A stretch of 64,000 bases of DNA from CAVTND01 sp963735955 (GCA_963735955.1 CAVTND010000016.1:248001-312000), one strand, 5' to 3'; shown: positions 8,448-16,523, numbered from the stretch's first letter. Program-made: numbers and translations. Notes: generated from the letters alone by a model not told the origin.

Positions 8448-8984
8448 ATGTTCGAGCCGGTCGAGCTGTGGGATGCGGTCGCGCGAAGGCTGGAGCGGCC
8501 GGATGCGCTGCTGCATCTGATATTGCTTGCGGTGGTGGGCAGTGGCGGCATCGCACTTGCCAGCGAGATCGGCGTGCGCGTCTTCAACACCGACTGGCAT
8601 CGGATCGCAGGCTATTCAACCCAGCCAAATCGAAGCTGGACGTCATTCTTTGCTTTGTGGGCGGTGTATGCGCTGGCGCCGGTGTTCCAGGGCCTGACGG
8701 GCGCCTGGCTGCTGCGCTTCTATCGACGTCCTCACCAATGGCGAGGTGCGCTTGCCGTTTCAATCGTTGGCACGATTCCGTTGTATGTCGCAGGCTTGAG
8801 CCTGGTGCTGTTGCCCGGGATTCTGCTTGTTTGTGTTGCCTTTCTGATCAGCTGCATGTGGTGGTCGAGCGGCAGCCAACAGCTTCTCGGCGTGCCGCCT
8901 GGCGAATCAGCCGACTATGTCGCTGCCATGCTGATTGCATCGAGCGCGTTGCTTTTTCTGCTGTCGGCCAGCCTGCCGTTCTGA
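8448..8984 (+). CDS. Yip1-like integral membrane protein
   Basis: A 178-residue membrane protein starting 7 bp after the TPM gene. Five hydrophobic segments are visible (about residues 24-45, 67-85, 102-118, 120-140 and 158-176). The layout, with a charged N-terminus, the first helix, a soluble loop holding NTDWHRIAGYSTQPNRSW, and a final four-helix part, resembles the Yip1 domain family, as does the motif GVPPGESADYVAAMLIASS near the end. Its function is unknown. Close spacing suggests cotranscription with the LemA-TPM-TPM genes, so it may serve the same envelope function. Confidence 0.7.
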   Translation: MFEPVELWDAVARRLERPDALLHLILLAVVGSGGIALASEIGVRVFNTDWHRIAGYSTQPNRSWTSFFALWAVYALAPVFQGLTGAWLLRFYRRPHQWRGALAVSIVGTIPLYVAGLSLVLLPGILLVCVAFLISCMWWSSGSQQLLGVPPGESADYVAAMLIASSALLFLLSASLPF

Positions 8985-9029
8985 TCTGCGAAAAGGCCGA
9001 AGGACAGTCCAGCTTCATCGCCGTCGGGT

Positions 9030-9648
9030 TCAGCGCCCCCAAAGCTGGGCCAGCCTTTCCGCGCGGCCGCAGCCGCGGAGATAACGCGCGTAAAGCTCAG
9101 GCTGCTTCAGGTAGTACTGCTGCTGCTCCGCCTCGGCCGGCCAGAATCTCGGCGCCGGCGCGATGGGTGTTATGACCGTTGCGCGGAAGGGCTTGCTGCG
9201 TTCAAGTTCGGACCGTGAGCGCACCGCAACTTCGCGCTGTGCCTCGTTCTCGTAGAAGATCGTCGGGTTGTATTGACGTCCGATGTCGCAGAACTGCTCA
9301 TCGGAGCGCGTCGGATCGATGCTGCGCCAGTAAGCTTCCAGCAAGCCGGAAAAACTGAGGACACGCGGATCAAATTCAACCCGCACGGTTTCCAGGTGGC
9401 CAGTGCCGCCGGCGACGACCTGCGACGTAGGTTGGATTCTCGGTGCGGCCGCCGGCGAATCCGACCGAAGTGGCGAGCACACCGGGAAGGCGATCAAACG
9501 ACGCCTGCAGCGTCCAGAAGCATCCTCCGGCCAGCAGTGCAGTCTCGGTTGCGACCGGCGGCTCGGCGCGGGTGCTGAACGCAGCGACAGCCAGTAAGCT
9601 CAGGAGGGTCTGGCGCGACCAAGCCCGAGCGATTGTCCACGGAGCCAT
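9030..9648 (-). CDS. msrA: peptide methionine sulfoxide reductase MsrA, exported type, frameshifted
   Basis: Reduces methionine-S-sulfoxide residues. The N-terminal part has the active-site strand LLAGGCFWTLQASFDRLPGV and VGFAGGRTENPTY; the C-terminal part, in another frame, has QVVAGGTGHLETVRVEFDP, IGRQYNPTIFYENEAQ and the terminal LYARYLRGCGR. Removing one extra G near 9423 joins them as NPTYSQVVAGGTGH, the normal family sequence. The N-terminus contains TLLSLLAVAAFSTRAEPP, which looks like a signal peptide, so a periplasmic MsrA is likely. It is head-to-head with another msrA starting at 9653. Several starts are possible (9648, 9654, 9708); 9648 is chosen as the one giving the shortest signal peptide. 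Confidence 0.82.
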
Positions 9649-9652
9649 TGTC

Positions 9653-10243
9653 ATGTCGATCAAACATCCACTTGGAAGTGCACCTCGCGCCGGCAACGAG
9701 TTTGCCACGCTCGGTGGCGGCTGTTTCTGGTGCCTCGAGGCGGTTTATGAAGAACTTGAAGGCGTGATCGATGTCGAGTCAGGCTATGCAGGTGGACAAC
9801 TCAGGCAACCGAGCTACCGCGCGGTGTGCGGCGGCGACACCGGGCATGCCGAGGTCGTGCGCCTCGAGTTTGATCCGGCCATCCTTTCGTATCGCGAAGT
9901 GCTCGAGGTCTTCTTCGCGATCCACGATCCCACGACGAAGGACCGGCAGGGCAACGATGTCGGGTCGCAGTATCGCTCGGTGATCTTTACTCACTCGGAT
10001 GCGCAACGCCAGACGGCTGAGGACGTGATACGCGAGGCGCAAGCGCACTACGACCGACCCATCGTTACCCAGCGGGTGGCGGCAGACGACAAGTCCGGCA
10101 GCTACTGGCGCGCGGAAACCGAACATCAGGAGTACTTCCGCCATCACCCGGAACAGGGCTACTGCATGTTCGTCGTGGCGCCGAAGGTCGCAAAATTTCA
10201 TAAGACTTTCGCGTCGAAACGGCGGAAATCCGCCCGGGATTAG
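9653..10243 (+). CDS. msrA: peptide methionine sulfoxide reductase MsrA, cytosolic type
   Basis: A 196-residue MsrA without a signal peptide. The catalytic Cys lies in TLGGGCFWCLEAVYEELEGV; GYAGGQLRQPSYRAVCGGDTGHAEVV, the DPTTKDRQGNDVGSQYRSVIF block and AETEHQEYFRHHPEQGYC follow in canonical order. The Cys in FWCLE is a variation on the usual FWG/FWA. The start MSIKHPLGSAPRAG is the ATG nearest the conserved domain. It is transcribed away from the exported MsrA gene, their start codons being within a few bases of each other, so each promoter and ribosome-binding site must lie inside the other gene's 5' coding sequence. The two proteins look like a compartment-specific pair. Confidence 0.93.
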   Translation: MSIKHPLGSAPRAGNEFATLGGGCFWCLEAVYEELEGVIDVESGYAGGQLRQPSYRAVCGGDTGHAEVVRLEFDPAILSYREVLEVFFAIHDPTTKDRQGNDVGSQYRSVIFTHSDAQRQTAEDVIREAQAHYDRPIVTQRVAADDKSGSYWRAETEHQEYFRHHPEQGYCMFVVAPKVAKFHKTFASKRRKSARD

Positions 10244-10316
10244 CCGCTTTCCGCGATGCAGCGCGCACCATCGCCCGTTACCATCGGGCGCTGGATCCAC
10301 TCGGACTACTCGAACC

Positions 10317-10814
10317 ATGCGCCTGCAACGACTTGTCCTGCCCCTGTGTTTCTCCGTCCTCGCGCCACTTGCGGCGGCGCAAGACGTCGGCAAACCTGCG
10401 CCTTCCTTTGAGCTGCCGGGCACGCCGCAGGCAGTGCGCCTGGCCGATCTGAAGGGCCGCGTCGTCTATGTCGATTTCTGGGCTTCCTGGTGCGGGCCCT
10501 GCAAGCAGTCATTTCCGTGGATGAACGAGATGCAGGCCAAGTATGGTGCCCGTGGCCTGAGCGTCATCGGCATCAATCTTGATCAAAAGCGCGAGGATGC
10601 CAACAAGTTTCTCGCTGCAACGCCGGCGAAATTCGGCATCCTGTTTGATCCGACCGGCAAGGTTGCCGAGAAGTACCAGCCCAAGGGCATGCCAACTTCG
10701 TTCCTGATTGGCGCCGATGGCGTCGTGCGTGCGATGCATGTCGGCTTCCGCGAATCCGACCGCGAAGAACTGGAACGCGAAATCAGCGGCGCGTTGACCG
10801 CAGCCCGCAAGTGA
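10317..10814 (+). CDS. TlpA/ResA-type periplasmic thiol-disulfide protein
   Basis: A 165-residue secreted thioredoxin-like protein. The signal peptide ends LAPLAAAQ; the redox motif WASWCGPCKQ puts the two Cys at residues 59 and 62; the cis-Pro loop is KGMPTSFLI. The AhpC/TSA-like insertion of TlpA/ResA proteins is present. Such proteins reduce disulfides in apo-cytochromes or other extracytoplasmic targets. It heads a tight four-gene set (this gene, DUF4266, DUF3570, ApbE), so its target may be the Cys-containing tail of the DUF4266 lipoprotein next to it; that link is inference. Confidence 0.92.
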   Translation: MRLQRLVLPLCFSVLAPLAAAQDVGKPAPSFELPGTPQAVRLADLKGRVVYVDFWASWCGPCKQSFPWMNEMQAKYGARGLSVIGINLDQKREDANKFLAATPAKFGILFDPTGKVAEKYQPKGMPTSFLIGADGVVRAMHVGFRESDREELEREISGALTAARK

Positions 10815-10825
10815 GGAGTGAAGCC

Positions 10826-11041
10826 ATGAAACGCTGTCTGTTGCTGGTTTGTGCGCTTGCTCTGTGCGCCTGCTCATCGACGTCGATTGTGAAGCCCTGG
10901 CAGAAGGCCAATCTGGCGAAGCCTGAAATGGCCTTCGATCCGGATCCGCTGGAGCAGCGTTTTGCCGATCACACCTACTTCAGCAAGGAGGCCGCATCGG
11001 GCGGCTACAGCGCGGGCGGCGGCGGCTGCGGCTGCAACTGA
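10826..11041 (+). CDS. DUF4266 small lipoprotein with Gly-Cys tail
   Basis: A 71-residue protein with a lipoprotein signal (MKRCLLLVCALALCACSS) and the DUF4266 core VKPWQKANLAKPEMAFDPDPLEQRFADHTYFSKEAASGG, split here only by reading on: the KPWQKA, LAKPEM and FADHTYFSKEAA pieces are all visible. The C-terminus is GGGGCGCN, a Gly-rich stretch with two Cys. It starts 11 bp after the TlpA gene and ends 1 bp before the DUF3570 gene. Its function is unknown. The TlpA neighbour suggests the Cys pair is redox-managed; the ApbE neighbour suggests a flavin system. It would be anchored in the periplasm or outer membrane. Confidence 0.88.
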   Translation: MKRCLLLVCALALCACSSTSIVKPWQKANLAKPEMAFDPDPLEQRFADHTYFSKEAASGGYSAGGGGCGCN

Positions 11042-11042
11042 G

Positions 11043-12209
11043 ATGCCTGTGAAGCAAACTTCGCCCTCATCCCGTTCGATCCTTGCCGCTGCGCTCGCCC
11101 TGCCGGGACTGGTCCCCGCCGTCGCCCAGGCGCAGGTGACCGCCCCGAATACCACCCTGGTCCAGTTCAAGTACCTCTACTACAAGGACTATCAGGAGTC
11201 CGGTGATCGCATGAAGGTCAGTTCGCCGGCCTTCTACATGCTGACGCCGATCACCGAAGACTGGGTGTTCGAAATCGGCGCCGTCTATGACTCGATCTCG
11301 GGCGCGTCACCCTACTACCACAACGTCTTGTCCGGCGCCTCCGGCCAGGGCATCAAGGACGGGCGAACCGCGGCGGATGTCTCGATCACAAAGTACTTCG
11401 CCAACCGGACCTCGGTGGCGTTGCGTTACGCGTATTCGACCGAAGACGACTATCGCTCCAGCGCCGGCGCCATCACTATCCGGCATGCGACGCCAGACCA
11501 GAACACCACCTTCACGCTTGCCGTCGGCTATTCATCCGATGAGGTGTTTCCGGAAGACGGGCCGAAGTTCGAAGCGCGCAAGAAGACCACCGACTTTCTG
11601 GTCGGCATTAATCAGGTGCTGTCGCCCAACGATGTGGTGCAGGCCAATCTCTACTACGCGCAGCAGAGCGGCTACCTGACCGATCCGTACAAGGCTTTCT
11701 GGGGCGTCGACAACCGTCCGGAGAGCCGCGACATGTGGGCGTTTGCGGCGCGCTGGAACCACTACTTCGAATCGGCCGACGCCACCTTGCGCACGTCGTA
11801 TCGCTACTACGGCGACGACTGGGAAGTGTCCGCCAATACCGTCTCCATCGAGTGGGCGCAGACCTTGCCCCAGGGCTGGGTGTTGACACCAGGGCTGCGC
11901 TATACGACGCAAAGTGCGGCCAGCTTCTATTACGACCCGATTTACGACCCCATTCTCGGCGCGCCGTTTCCGCCGGGCTACCTGACGAACCCGTTTGGCT
12001 TCTACTCGGCGGATACGCGGCTGTCAGCCTTCGGCGGAATCACCGGCGGCGTGAAGCTCAGCAAGACCATCGGTCTGGGCTGGATCGTGGATGCCAAGGC
12101 CGAGTACTACGAGCAACGTGCCGACTGGCGCGTCGGCGGAGAGGGCAGTCCCGGCCTCGAGGCGTTCAAGGCGCAGATGTATCAGGTCGGGGTGACGCGC
12201 AAGTTCTAG
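11043..12209 (+). CDS. DUF3570 predicted outer-membrane barrel protein with ApbE-like target motif
   Basis: A 388-residue protein, ATG one base after the DUF4266 stop. A signal peptide ends AVAQAQ. The rest is rich in alternating aromatic beta-strand segments (FKYLYYKDY, WVFEIGAVYDS, SVALRYAYS, FTLAVGYSS, TLRTSYRYY, GWVLTPGLRY) and ends in MYQVGVTRKF with a terminal Phe, as in beta-barrel outer-membrane proteins. Residues 83-89 read DSISGAS and 97-100 SGAS; these resemble the D-x-x-[ST]-G-A-[ST] site that ApbE modifies with FMN in NqrC-type proteins. An ApbE gene follows. Barrel topology and flavinylation are both inference; family membership is firm. Confidence 0.9.
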   Translation: MPVKQTSPSSRSILAAALALPGLVPAVAQAQVTAPNTTLVQFKYLYYKDYQESGDRMKVSSPAFYMLTPITEDWVFEIGAVYDSISGASPYYHNVLSGASGQGIKDGRTAADVSITKYFANRTSVALRYAYSTEDDYRSSAGAITIRHATPDQNTTFTLAVGYSSDEVFPEDGPKFEARKKTTDFLVGINQVLSPNDVVQANLYYAQQSGYLTDPYKAFWGVDNRPESRDMWAFAARWNHYFESADATLRTSYRYYGDDWEVSANTVSIEWAQTLPQGWVLTPGLRYTTQSAASFYYDPIYDPILGAPFPPGYLTNPFGFYSADTRLSAFGGITGGVKLSKTIGLGWIVDAKAEYYEQRADWRVGGEGSPGLEAFKAQMYQVGVTRKF

Positions 12210-12210
12210 C

Positions 12211-12425
12211 CCGCCGCACGGCCAGCGGCCGGAGTCCGCTGGCCTTCGGCAGGCGACAGACAGTCCGCAGGGACTGTCTGTGTCCGGCCTCAGCCCGAAG
12301 GCGGGCGACGTCCCTCGCGGAGGGACCGCGCGCAGCGCGAGGGAGCGACCACAGGCGCCGCACGGCCGCCCGAAGGCAGGCGACAGACAGTCCGCAGGTA
12401 CGATGGCGCGCCTTGCGGAGCGTCG
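12211..12425. repeat. GC-rich palindromic intergenic repeat array
   Basis: The gap between the DUF3570 gene and apbE is filled with repeats. A 24-base unit (GGCAGGCGACAGACAGTCCG plus CAGG) occurs at 12248-12271 and 12375-12398. CCGCACGGCC occurs at 12214 and 12358. Positions 12256-12266 and 12271-12281 form a perfect 11-bp hairpin with a GCAG loop, and further inverted segments follow (for example around CCCTCGCGGAGGGA). The block 12355-12377 is nearly repeated at 52995-53018, so this is a dispersed family. It may act as a terminator or mRNA-processing element inside the TlpA-ApbE operon. No poly-T tract follows the hairpin. Confidence 0.8.
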
Positions 12426-12428
12426 CGC

Positions 12429-13322
12429 GTGTCGACCCTTTTTTCATTCGAGTTTTCAGCGATGGCTTCGCGCTGCGAGGTGCGGATCTATGCGCCGGAA
12501 TTCGTCGCAGCGCAAAGCTGGGCCGATGCCGCTATCGCCGAAGTCTGGCGCATCGAAGCCAAGTATTCGCGTTACCGTGACGACAGCGTCGTCAGCACCA
12601 TCAACCGCGCGGCCGGACTGCATCCGGTCCAGGTCGATGCAGAGACCTCGGCCTTGCTCGACTTCGGCGCGAACTTGCACGCACAGAGCGAGGGCCGCTT
12701 CGATCTGACCAGCGGCGTGCTGCGGCGCGCCTGGAATTTCAAGTCCGGAAAGCTGCCATCGACGAGCGAGATCGAGGCGCTACTGCTATTGATCGGCTGG
12801 AGCGAGGTTCAACGGAGCGACGGCCGGATCCTGTTGCCGCGCCGCGGAATGGAGATTGATTTTGGCGGCATCGGCAAGGAGTACGCGGCTGATCGAGCAG
12901 CCAGCGCGATGCTGGCCCTGGGCGCACAGCATGGAATGGTGAATCTCGGTGGCGATGTGCGTGTGCTGGGTCCTGCGCCGGATGGAACCGCCTGGCGCAT
13001 CGGCATTCAGGACCCGCGCGGTGAACCCGGACGCACGATCGCCCACCTCGATGTCGCCAATGGCGCACTCACCACTTCGGGTGACTATGAGCGTTACTTC
13101 GAGGTGGACGGCCGTCGTTACTGCCACCTTCTCGACCCGACAACCGGCTGGCCCGTTGATCATTGGCGGTCGGTGTCGGTGGTCGCGCCGCTGGCTGCTG
13201 CGGCGGGGGCCTGTGCCACGCTCGCCATGCTGATGCCGGTCGCGCCGGCGCTCGAATTCCTGCGCGGCCAGGCAATGCGCTTCTTCGCGATTGATGCAGC
13301 GGGTGGACAGCACGCTGCGTGA
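12429..13322 (+). CDS. apbE: FAD:protein FMN transferase (ApbE)
   Basis: A 297-residue ApbE-family enzyme that moves FMN from FAD onto Thr/Ser of extracytoplasmic flavoproteins. Landmarks are the N-terminal MASRCEVRIYA strand, WRIEAKYSRYRDDSVVSTIN, GRFDLTSGVLRRAWNF, EIDFGGIGKEYAADRA, GMVNLGGDVRVLG, ALTTSGDYERYF and the Mg-site motif CHLLDPTTGWPVD. GTG start. No clear signal peptide or lipobox is visible at the chosen start, unlike many periplasmic ApbE proteins, so it may be cytoplasmic or the N-terminus may need revision. It follows the TlpA-DUF4266-DUF3570 genes after a palindromic repeat. Its substrate is likely within that set. Confidence 0.93.
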   Translation: MSTLFSFEFSAMASRCEVRIYAPEFVAAQSWADAAIAEVWRIEAKYSRYRDDSVVSTINRAAGLHPVQVDAETSALLDFGANLHAQSEGRFDLTSGVLRRAWNFKSGKLPSTSEIEALLLLIGWSEVQRSDGRILLPRRGMEIDFGGIGKEYAADRAASAMLALGAQHGMVNLGGDVRVLGPAPDGTAWRIGIQDPRGEPGRTIAHLDVANGALTTSGDYERYFEVDGRRYCHLLDPTTGWPVDHWRSVSVVAPLAAAAGACATLAMLMPVAPALEFLRGQAMRFFAIDAAGGQHAA

Positions 13323-13339
13323 CAGTTGGCCTCGATTCT

Positions 13340-14395
13340 CTAGCTGACGATCGCCTTTGCCAGTTCGATCAGACTCAGTGGTGCACAACCCTCAGCCTTG
13401 TTATTGGCAATGATGAAAGCGGGCTGGCCGCTGCGCAGTGCCACGTGGGCGAGGTGGGCGAGTGCGCCGCGCGTGACAAGGTCCGGCTCGACCAGTCGAT
13501 TGAACGGCGCCAGGCGATGTTTCGCATCCTCATAGCTCTGGCCAGCCGCCAGGTTCCAGCGCACGATCAAAGGTCCCTTGAGAGTCCACGCGTCCCCTTC
13601 ATCGTCGGCGGCATCGAGCGCGCGCAGAGCGGCCGCCTGTCGCGCCGCGACCGGCATGCGCGGGTGAATGCCGACTACCAGTCGCGCACCGGCGGCACCC
13701 AGCGCGCGCACGAGACGCGGTGTCAGCAACTCCGCATTGCGCAGCTCGAGCGCGTAGATGGGTGTCGTATCGCCGACCGTGCGCGGCAATTTGCCCAGGA
13801 AATCGCCGAGTCGCTCGATCAGCTCCTGGGCCGCAGCCCCGGCGAGCATCTCGCGCGGCAAGGGTGGCAACTGGAATATCAGAGGTCCGGTGTGTTCGCC
13901 CAGTCCTTCGAAAGCAGGTCGAACGAAGCACTCATCGGCGGCGCGGGCATCCAGAAAGTGCGGGTTCGGTGTGGTCGGAGCGCCACGTTCGGTCCGGACC
14001 ACGGCGTCCGTCACCTGAGCCGGCGCCTTGATCACGAAGCGGAAAGCAGCCGGCACCTGTTGCGCATAGCCGGCGAAATCAGCGGCGGCAAGAGGCTGAT
14101 AGAAACTGCGATCGATGCTCACCGTGCGCAGCAACGGGTGCTGCGCATAGGCGGCGAGGCCGCTGCGTGCGAGCTGCGTCTCGCTGTAGTTGCCGTCGAA
14201 GACGATGCCCTGCCAGCCGGGGAAACTCCAGGAGGAGGTTCCCAGCATGATGCTGGTGGACAAGCGGCGGCCGAGGCGCGCCAGGTCTTCATCGACCGGC
14301 GCGGCTTGCACCGGGCTCGACGACTGAACGGCAGCCGGCGGTTCGAAGTCGGTGTCGTCGAACAGCGAGGCGGAGGGGTGGGCACGCTCGCGCAT
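13340..14395 (-). CDS. DUF72 (YecE-like) protein
   Basis: A 351-residue DUF72 protein with a TIM-barrel-like fold. Signatures are MLGTSSWSFPGWQGIVF, SIDRSFYQPL, FRFVIKAPAQVTD, LIFQLPPL, ALELRNAELLT and the C-terminal HVALRSGQPAFIIANNKAEG. Roughly 50 polar residues precede the domain. The biochemical role of DUF72 is unknown. The gene converges on apbE with only 17 bp between stops and is followed upstream by a 125-bp palindromic repeat, so it is probably a single transcription unit. Confidence 0.9.
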   Translation of the reverse strand: MRERAHPSASLFDDTDFEPPAAVQSSSPVQAAPVDEDLARLGRRLSTSIMLGTSSWSFPGWQGIVFDGNYSETQLARSGLAAYAQHPLLRTVSIDRSFYQPLAAADFAGYAQQVPAAFRFVIKAPAQVTDAVVRTERGAPTTPNPHFLDARAADECFVRPAFEGLGEHTGPLIFQLPPLPREMLAGAAAQELIERLGDFLGKLPRTVGDTTPIYALELRNAELLTPRLVRALGAAGARLVVGIHPRMPVAARQAAALRALDAADDEGDAWTLKGPLIVRWNLAAGQSYEDAKHRLAPFNRLVEPDLVTRGALAHLAHVALRSGQPAFIIANNKAEGCAPLSLIELAKAIVS

Positions 14396-14405
14396 GCCAG
14401 GAGTC

Positions 14406-14530
14406 TAGAAGCTATCTCAAAACTACTGCGCGTCCCGATTTTGCGACTGCGGTGCTCTATGTACAGCCCGTACACGTCGGCTCCTCGCCGCAAACTCGGG
14501 CCCGCTCGCTACGTTTTGATATAGCTTCTA
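14406..14530. repeat. 125-bp imperfect palindrome (MITE-like)
   Basis: The ends 14406-14423 and 14513-14530 are inverted repeats of 18 bp with one mismatch (TAGAAGCTAT...CAAAAC against GTTTTG...ATAGCTTCTA). Inside, CCGATTTTGCG near 14436 pairs with CGCAAACTCGG near 14489, and TGTAC/GTACA sit near the centre, so the whole element could fold as one long hairpin. There is no open reading frame of note. The right end supplies the TAG stop codon (14528-14530) of the sensor kinase gene. Terminal inverted repeats, small size and intergenic placement fit a non-autonomous mobile element or REP-like unit. Confidence 0.8.
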
Positions 14531-16516
14531 CGAAGGGGTGGGACGCGAGTTGGGAGTGGCCTGGCGGATCTGCTCGATCACCGCTTCCGTATCCAGTGAC
14601 AACTGCATTGCACGGGTGGTCGGTCCTGGTGAGGGATCAAGCGGCAGGCGTAGCAGGATCATGGTGCCGGCACCGGGCACCGACTCGAACTTCAGGAATG
14701 CGCCGACACGAGCCGCACGATTCTTCATGTTGAGCATGCCGCGGCCGCCGCCGCTCGGGTTCGCTGCCAGTCCCCGCCCGTTGTCGGTCACGCGAATCGA
14801 CAGCCACTGCGCATCGCCGTCGTGATCGACGCCGAGGGTCACGCGCACGGTGCGGGCGCGGCTGTGCTTGATCGCATTGGTTAGCGCTTCCTGCACGATG
14901 CGCAGTACCGGCAGCACCGAATTCGGATCGAGGTCGACTTCCTCCGGCAGATTGCGCCCATCCCACTGCAGATCCATTCCTGCCAGCTTGAGCCGCGGCT
15001 CCATGCGGAAGCGCAGATTCCCGAGCGCGGCAAGCAGATCGGAGTCTTCGGCCGCGAGCGCGTCGATCGCCAGCCGCATGTCATCGATCGACTCGCGCAG
15101 AATCTGCGCCACTTGCTCGTTGGAAACCGCGCCGCGCTCGACCAGCATCAGCGAGGACAGCAGCTGCGATCCGAGGCCGTCGTGCATGTCCTGCATGATG
15201 CGCTGACGTTCATGGGCACTGGCTTTCAGGCGCTCGCTCTCGCGCAGGCGATCAAAATTGCGCTTGAGTAGCTGTTCGCGCTCATGGATGCGGGACTCGA
15301 GCTCGGCGTTGGTCTTCTCGACTTCGGCCAGGGAACGAACGAAGCGGTCGATCAGCGCAGCACCGAGGGCAATCAGCAGCAAGGGCGTGGCGACATTGAG
15401 CATTGCGAGGCTGCCAAAGGGCAGCACGCCGATATAGACAAGATAGTCATGAACCGCCGCCGCAAGTGCGATGGCAAGCGCGAACACGATTCCCTTGGGC
15501 ATCAGTGCCGGCTCGGCAAACGCGCGTCGGCCGAGCGACAGCAGGCCCACGCCGAGGGCGATCAGCATCATGGCCTGCCATAGCGGCCCCACGGTGATAT
15601 CGAAGGTGTCGCCGAATAGCAGGTAAAGCACCGGCCCCAGCGCCGCCAGCACCATGAGTCCGGCCTCGGTGCGCGCTTGCCGCCGCTCGCTGTAGCGCCA
15701 CATGGTGATCGTCGCGAGCGCGGAAAAGGCGGCTGTGCCCAGATAGAAAGCGAAGCGGATCCAGGCGCGCGCCGCAATCGGTAGCGATTCAAAGGAGACG
15801 TCGAGTTGGCGCATGGACCAGAAGACGGCCATCAGAGCGAGCATGCCGAACAGGGTTTCGGACCGGCGGCGGAACCACAGCGCGGCGAATCCGACCGCCA
15901 GCAGCCCGCTCAACAACAGGGAAATCCAGCGCAGGGTGTGGTTGACAAAGAACTCTCCGCCGTAGATGGCCTGAAGGCTGACCGTTGGGCCGACAAAGAT
16001 TTCGCCGATGCCGTGCACTCCGCTGCCATAGGATGTGTAGATCAGTGCCTCGTTGCGGCCAGCGACCAGGAACTCCGGCGGAAGATTGACCAGATGAGGG
16101 CGGCGTGCGCGCACGTATCGCTCATCCGAATCGAGCGGCAGGTCGGCCACCAGCCGGCCGTTGACGAAGACGGCGCCGCCAGTGGGCAGGGGCGCCAGCA
16201 GCAGACTCCAGCCAGCCGCGGTTACCGCCGGCACTTCGAACGACAGCCGCAGCCATACGCCCTGGCGGGAGCCACTTGAGTATGCCCAGCGCATGGGAAG
16301 TGCGTGTGACTGCCAGATTGAATCGGCCTTGGGGAAGGTATCGCGTGTGCCCGCGACCCAATCGATGCGGGCGATCGAATGGGCAGCCGGCTCGGTTTGA
16401 GCTAGCGCAGGCGAAGAAAGTGTGGCGGAGAAAAGCGCCACGAGAGCGACGATGCATGCACCGCCCCGGCAAAACAGGACGGCGAGATGAGCGCGAATGC
16501 GGGCGAACAGCGTCAA
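14528..16516 (-). CDS. 7TMR-DISM sensor histidine kinase (NarX/LuxR-partner type)
   Basis: A 662-residue membrane kinase. A signal peptide (to ...SSPALAQ) precedes an extracytoplasmic jelly-roll-like domain (about 45-185; VWLRLSFEVPA, GGAVFVNGRLVADLPL), then seven hydrophobic helices (about 190-390), a coiled coil with the EREQLLKRNFDRLRESERLK stretch, a HisKA_3 dimerisation domain with His445 in RIMQDMHDGLGSQLL, and a HATPase with VQEALTNAIKHS and DNGRGL. The layout is the 7TMR-DISM class, thought to sense carbohydrate or other small ligands. Its start is 7 bp downstream of the response regulator stop, so they form a cognate pair. The C-terminal stop codon lies in the palindromic repeat. Confidence 0.9.
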   Translation of the reverse strand: MTLFARIRAHLAVLFCRGGACIVALVALFSATLSSPALAQTEPAAHSIARIDWVAGTRDTFPKADSIWQSHALPMRWAYSSGSRQGVWLRLSFEVPAVTAAGWSLLLAPLPTGGAVFVNGRLVADLPLDSDERYVRARRPHLVNLPPEFLVAGRNEALIYTSYGSGVHGIGEIFVGPTVSLQAIYGGEFFVNHTLRWISLLLSGLLAVGFAALWFRRRSETLFGMLALMAVFWSMRQLDVSFESLPIAARAWIRFAFYLGTAAFSALATITMWRYSERRQARTEAGLMVLAALGPVLYLLFGDTFDITVGPLWQAMMLIALGVGLLSLGRRAFAEPALMPKGIVFALAIALAAAVHDYLVYIGVLPFGSLAMLNVATPLLLIALGAALIDRFVRSLAEVEKTNAELESRIHEREQLLKRNFDRLRESERLKASAHERQRIMQDMHDGLGSQLLSSLMLVERGAVSNEQVAQILRESIDDMRLAIDALAAEDSDLLAALGNLRFRMEPRLKLAGMDLQWDGRNLPEEVDLDPNSVLPVLRIVQEALTNAIKHSRARTVRVTLGVDHDGDAQWLSIRVTDNGRGLAANPSGGGRGMLNMKNRAARVGAFLKFESVPGAGTMILLRLPLDPSPGPTTRAMQLSLDTEAVIEQIRQATPNSRPTPS

Positions 16517-16523
16517 GTGGCCC

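Noticed and set aside
13319..14524. 401-codon plus-strand frame opposite the DUF72 gene
   Set aside because: Antisense shadow; the DUF72 motifs are clear on the minus strand.
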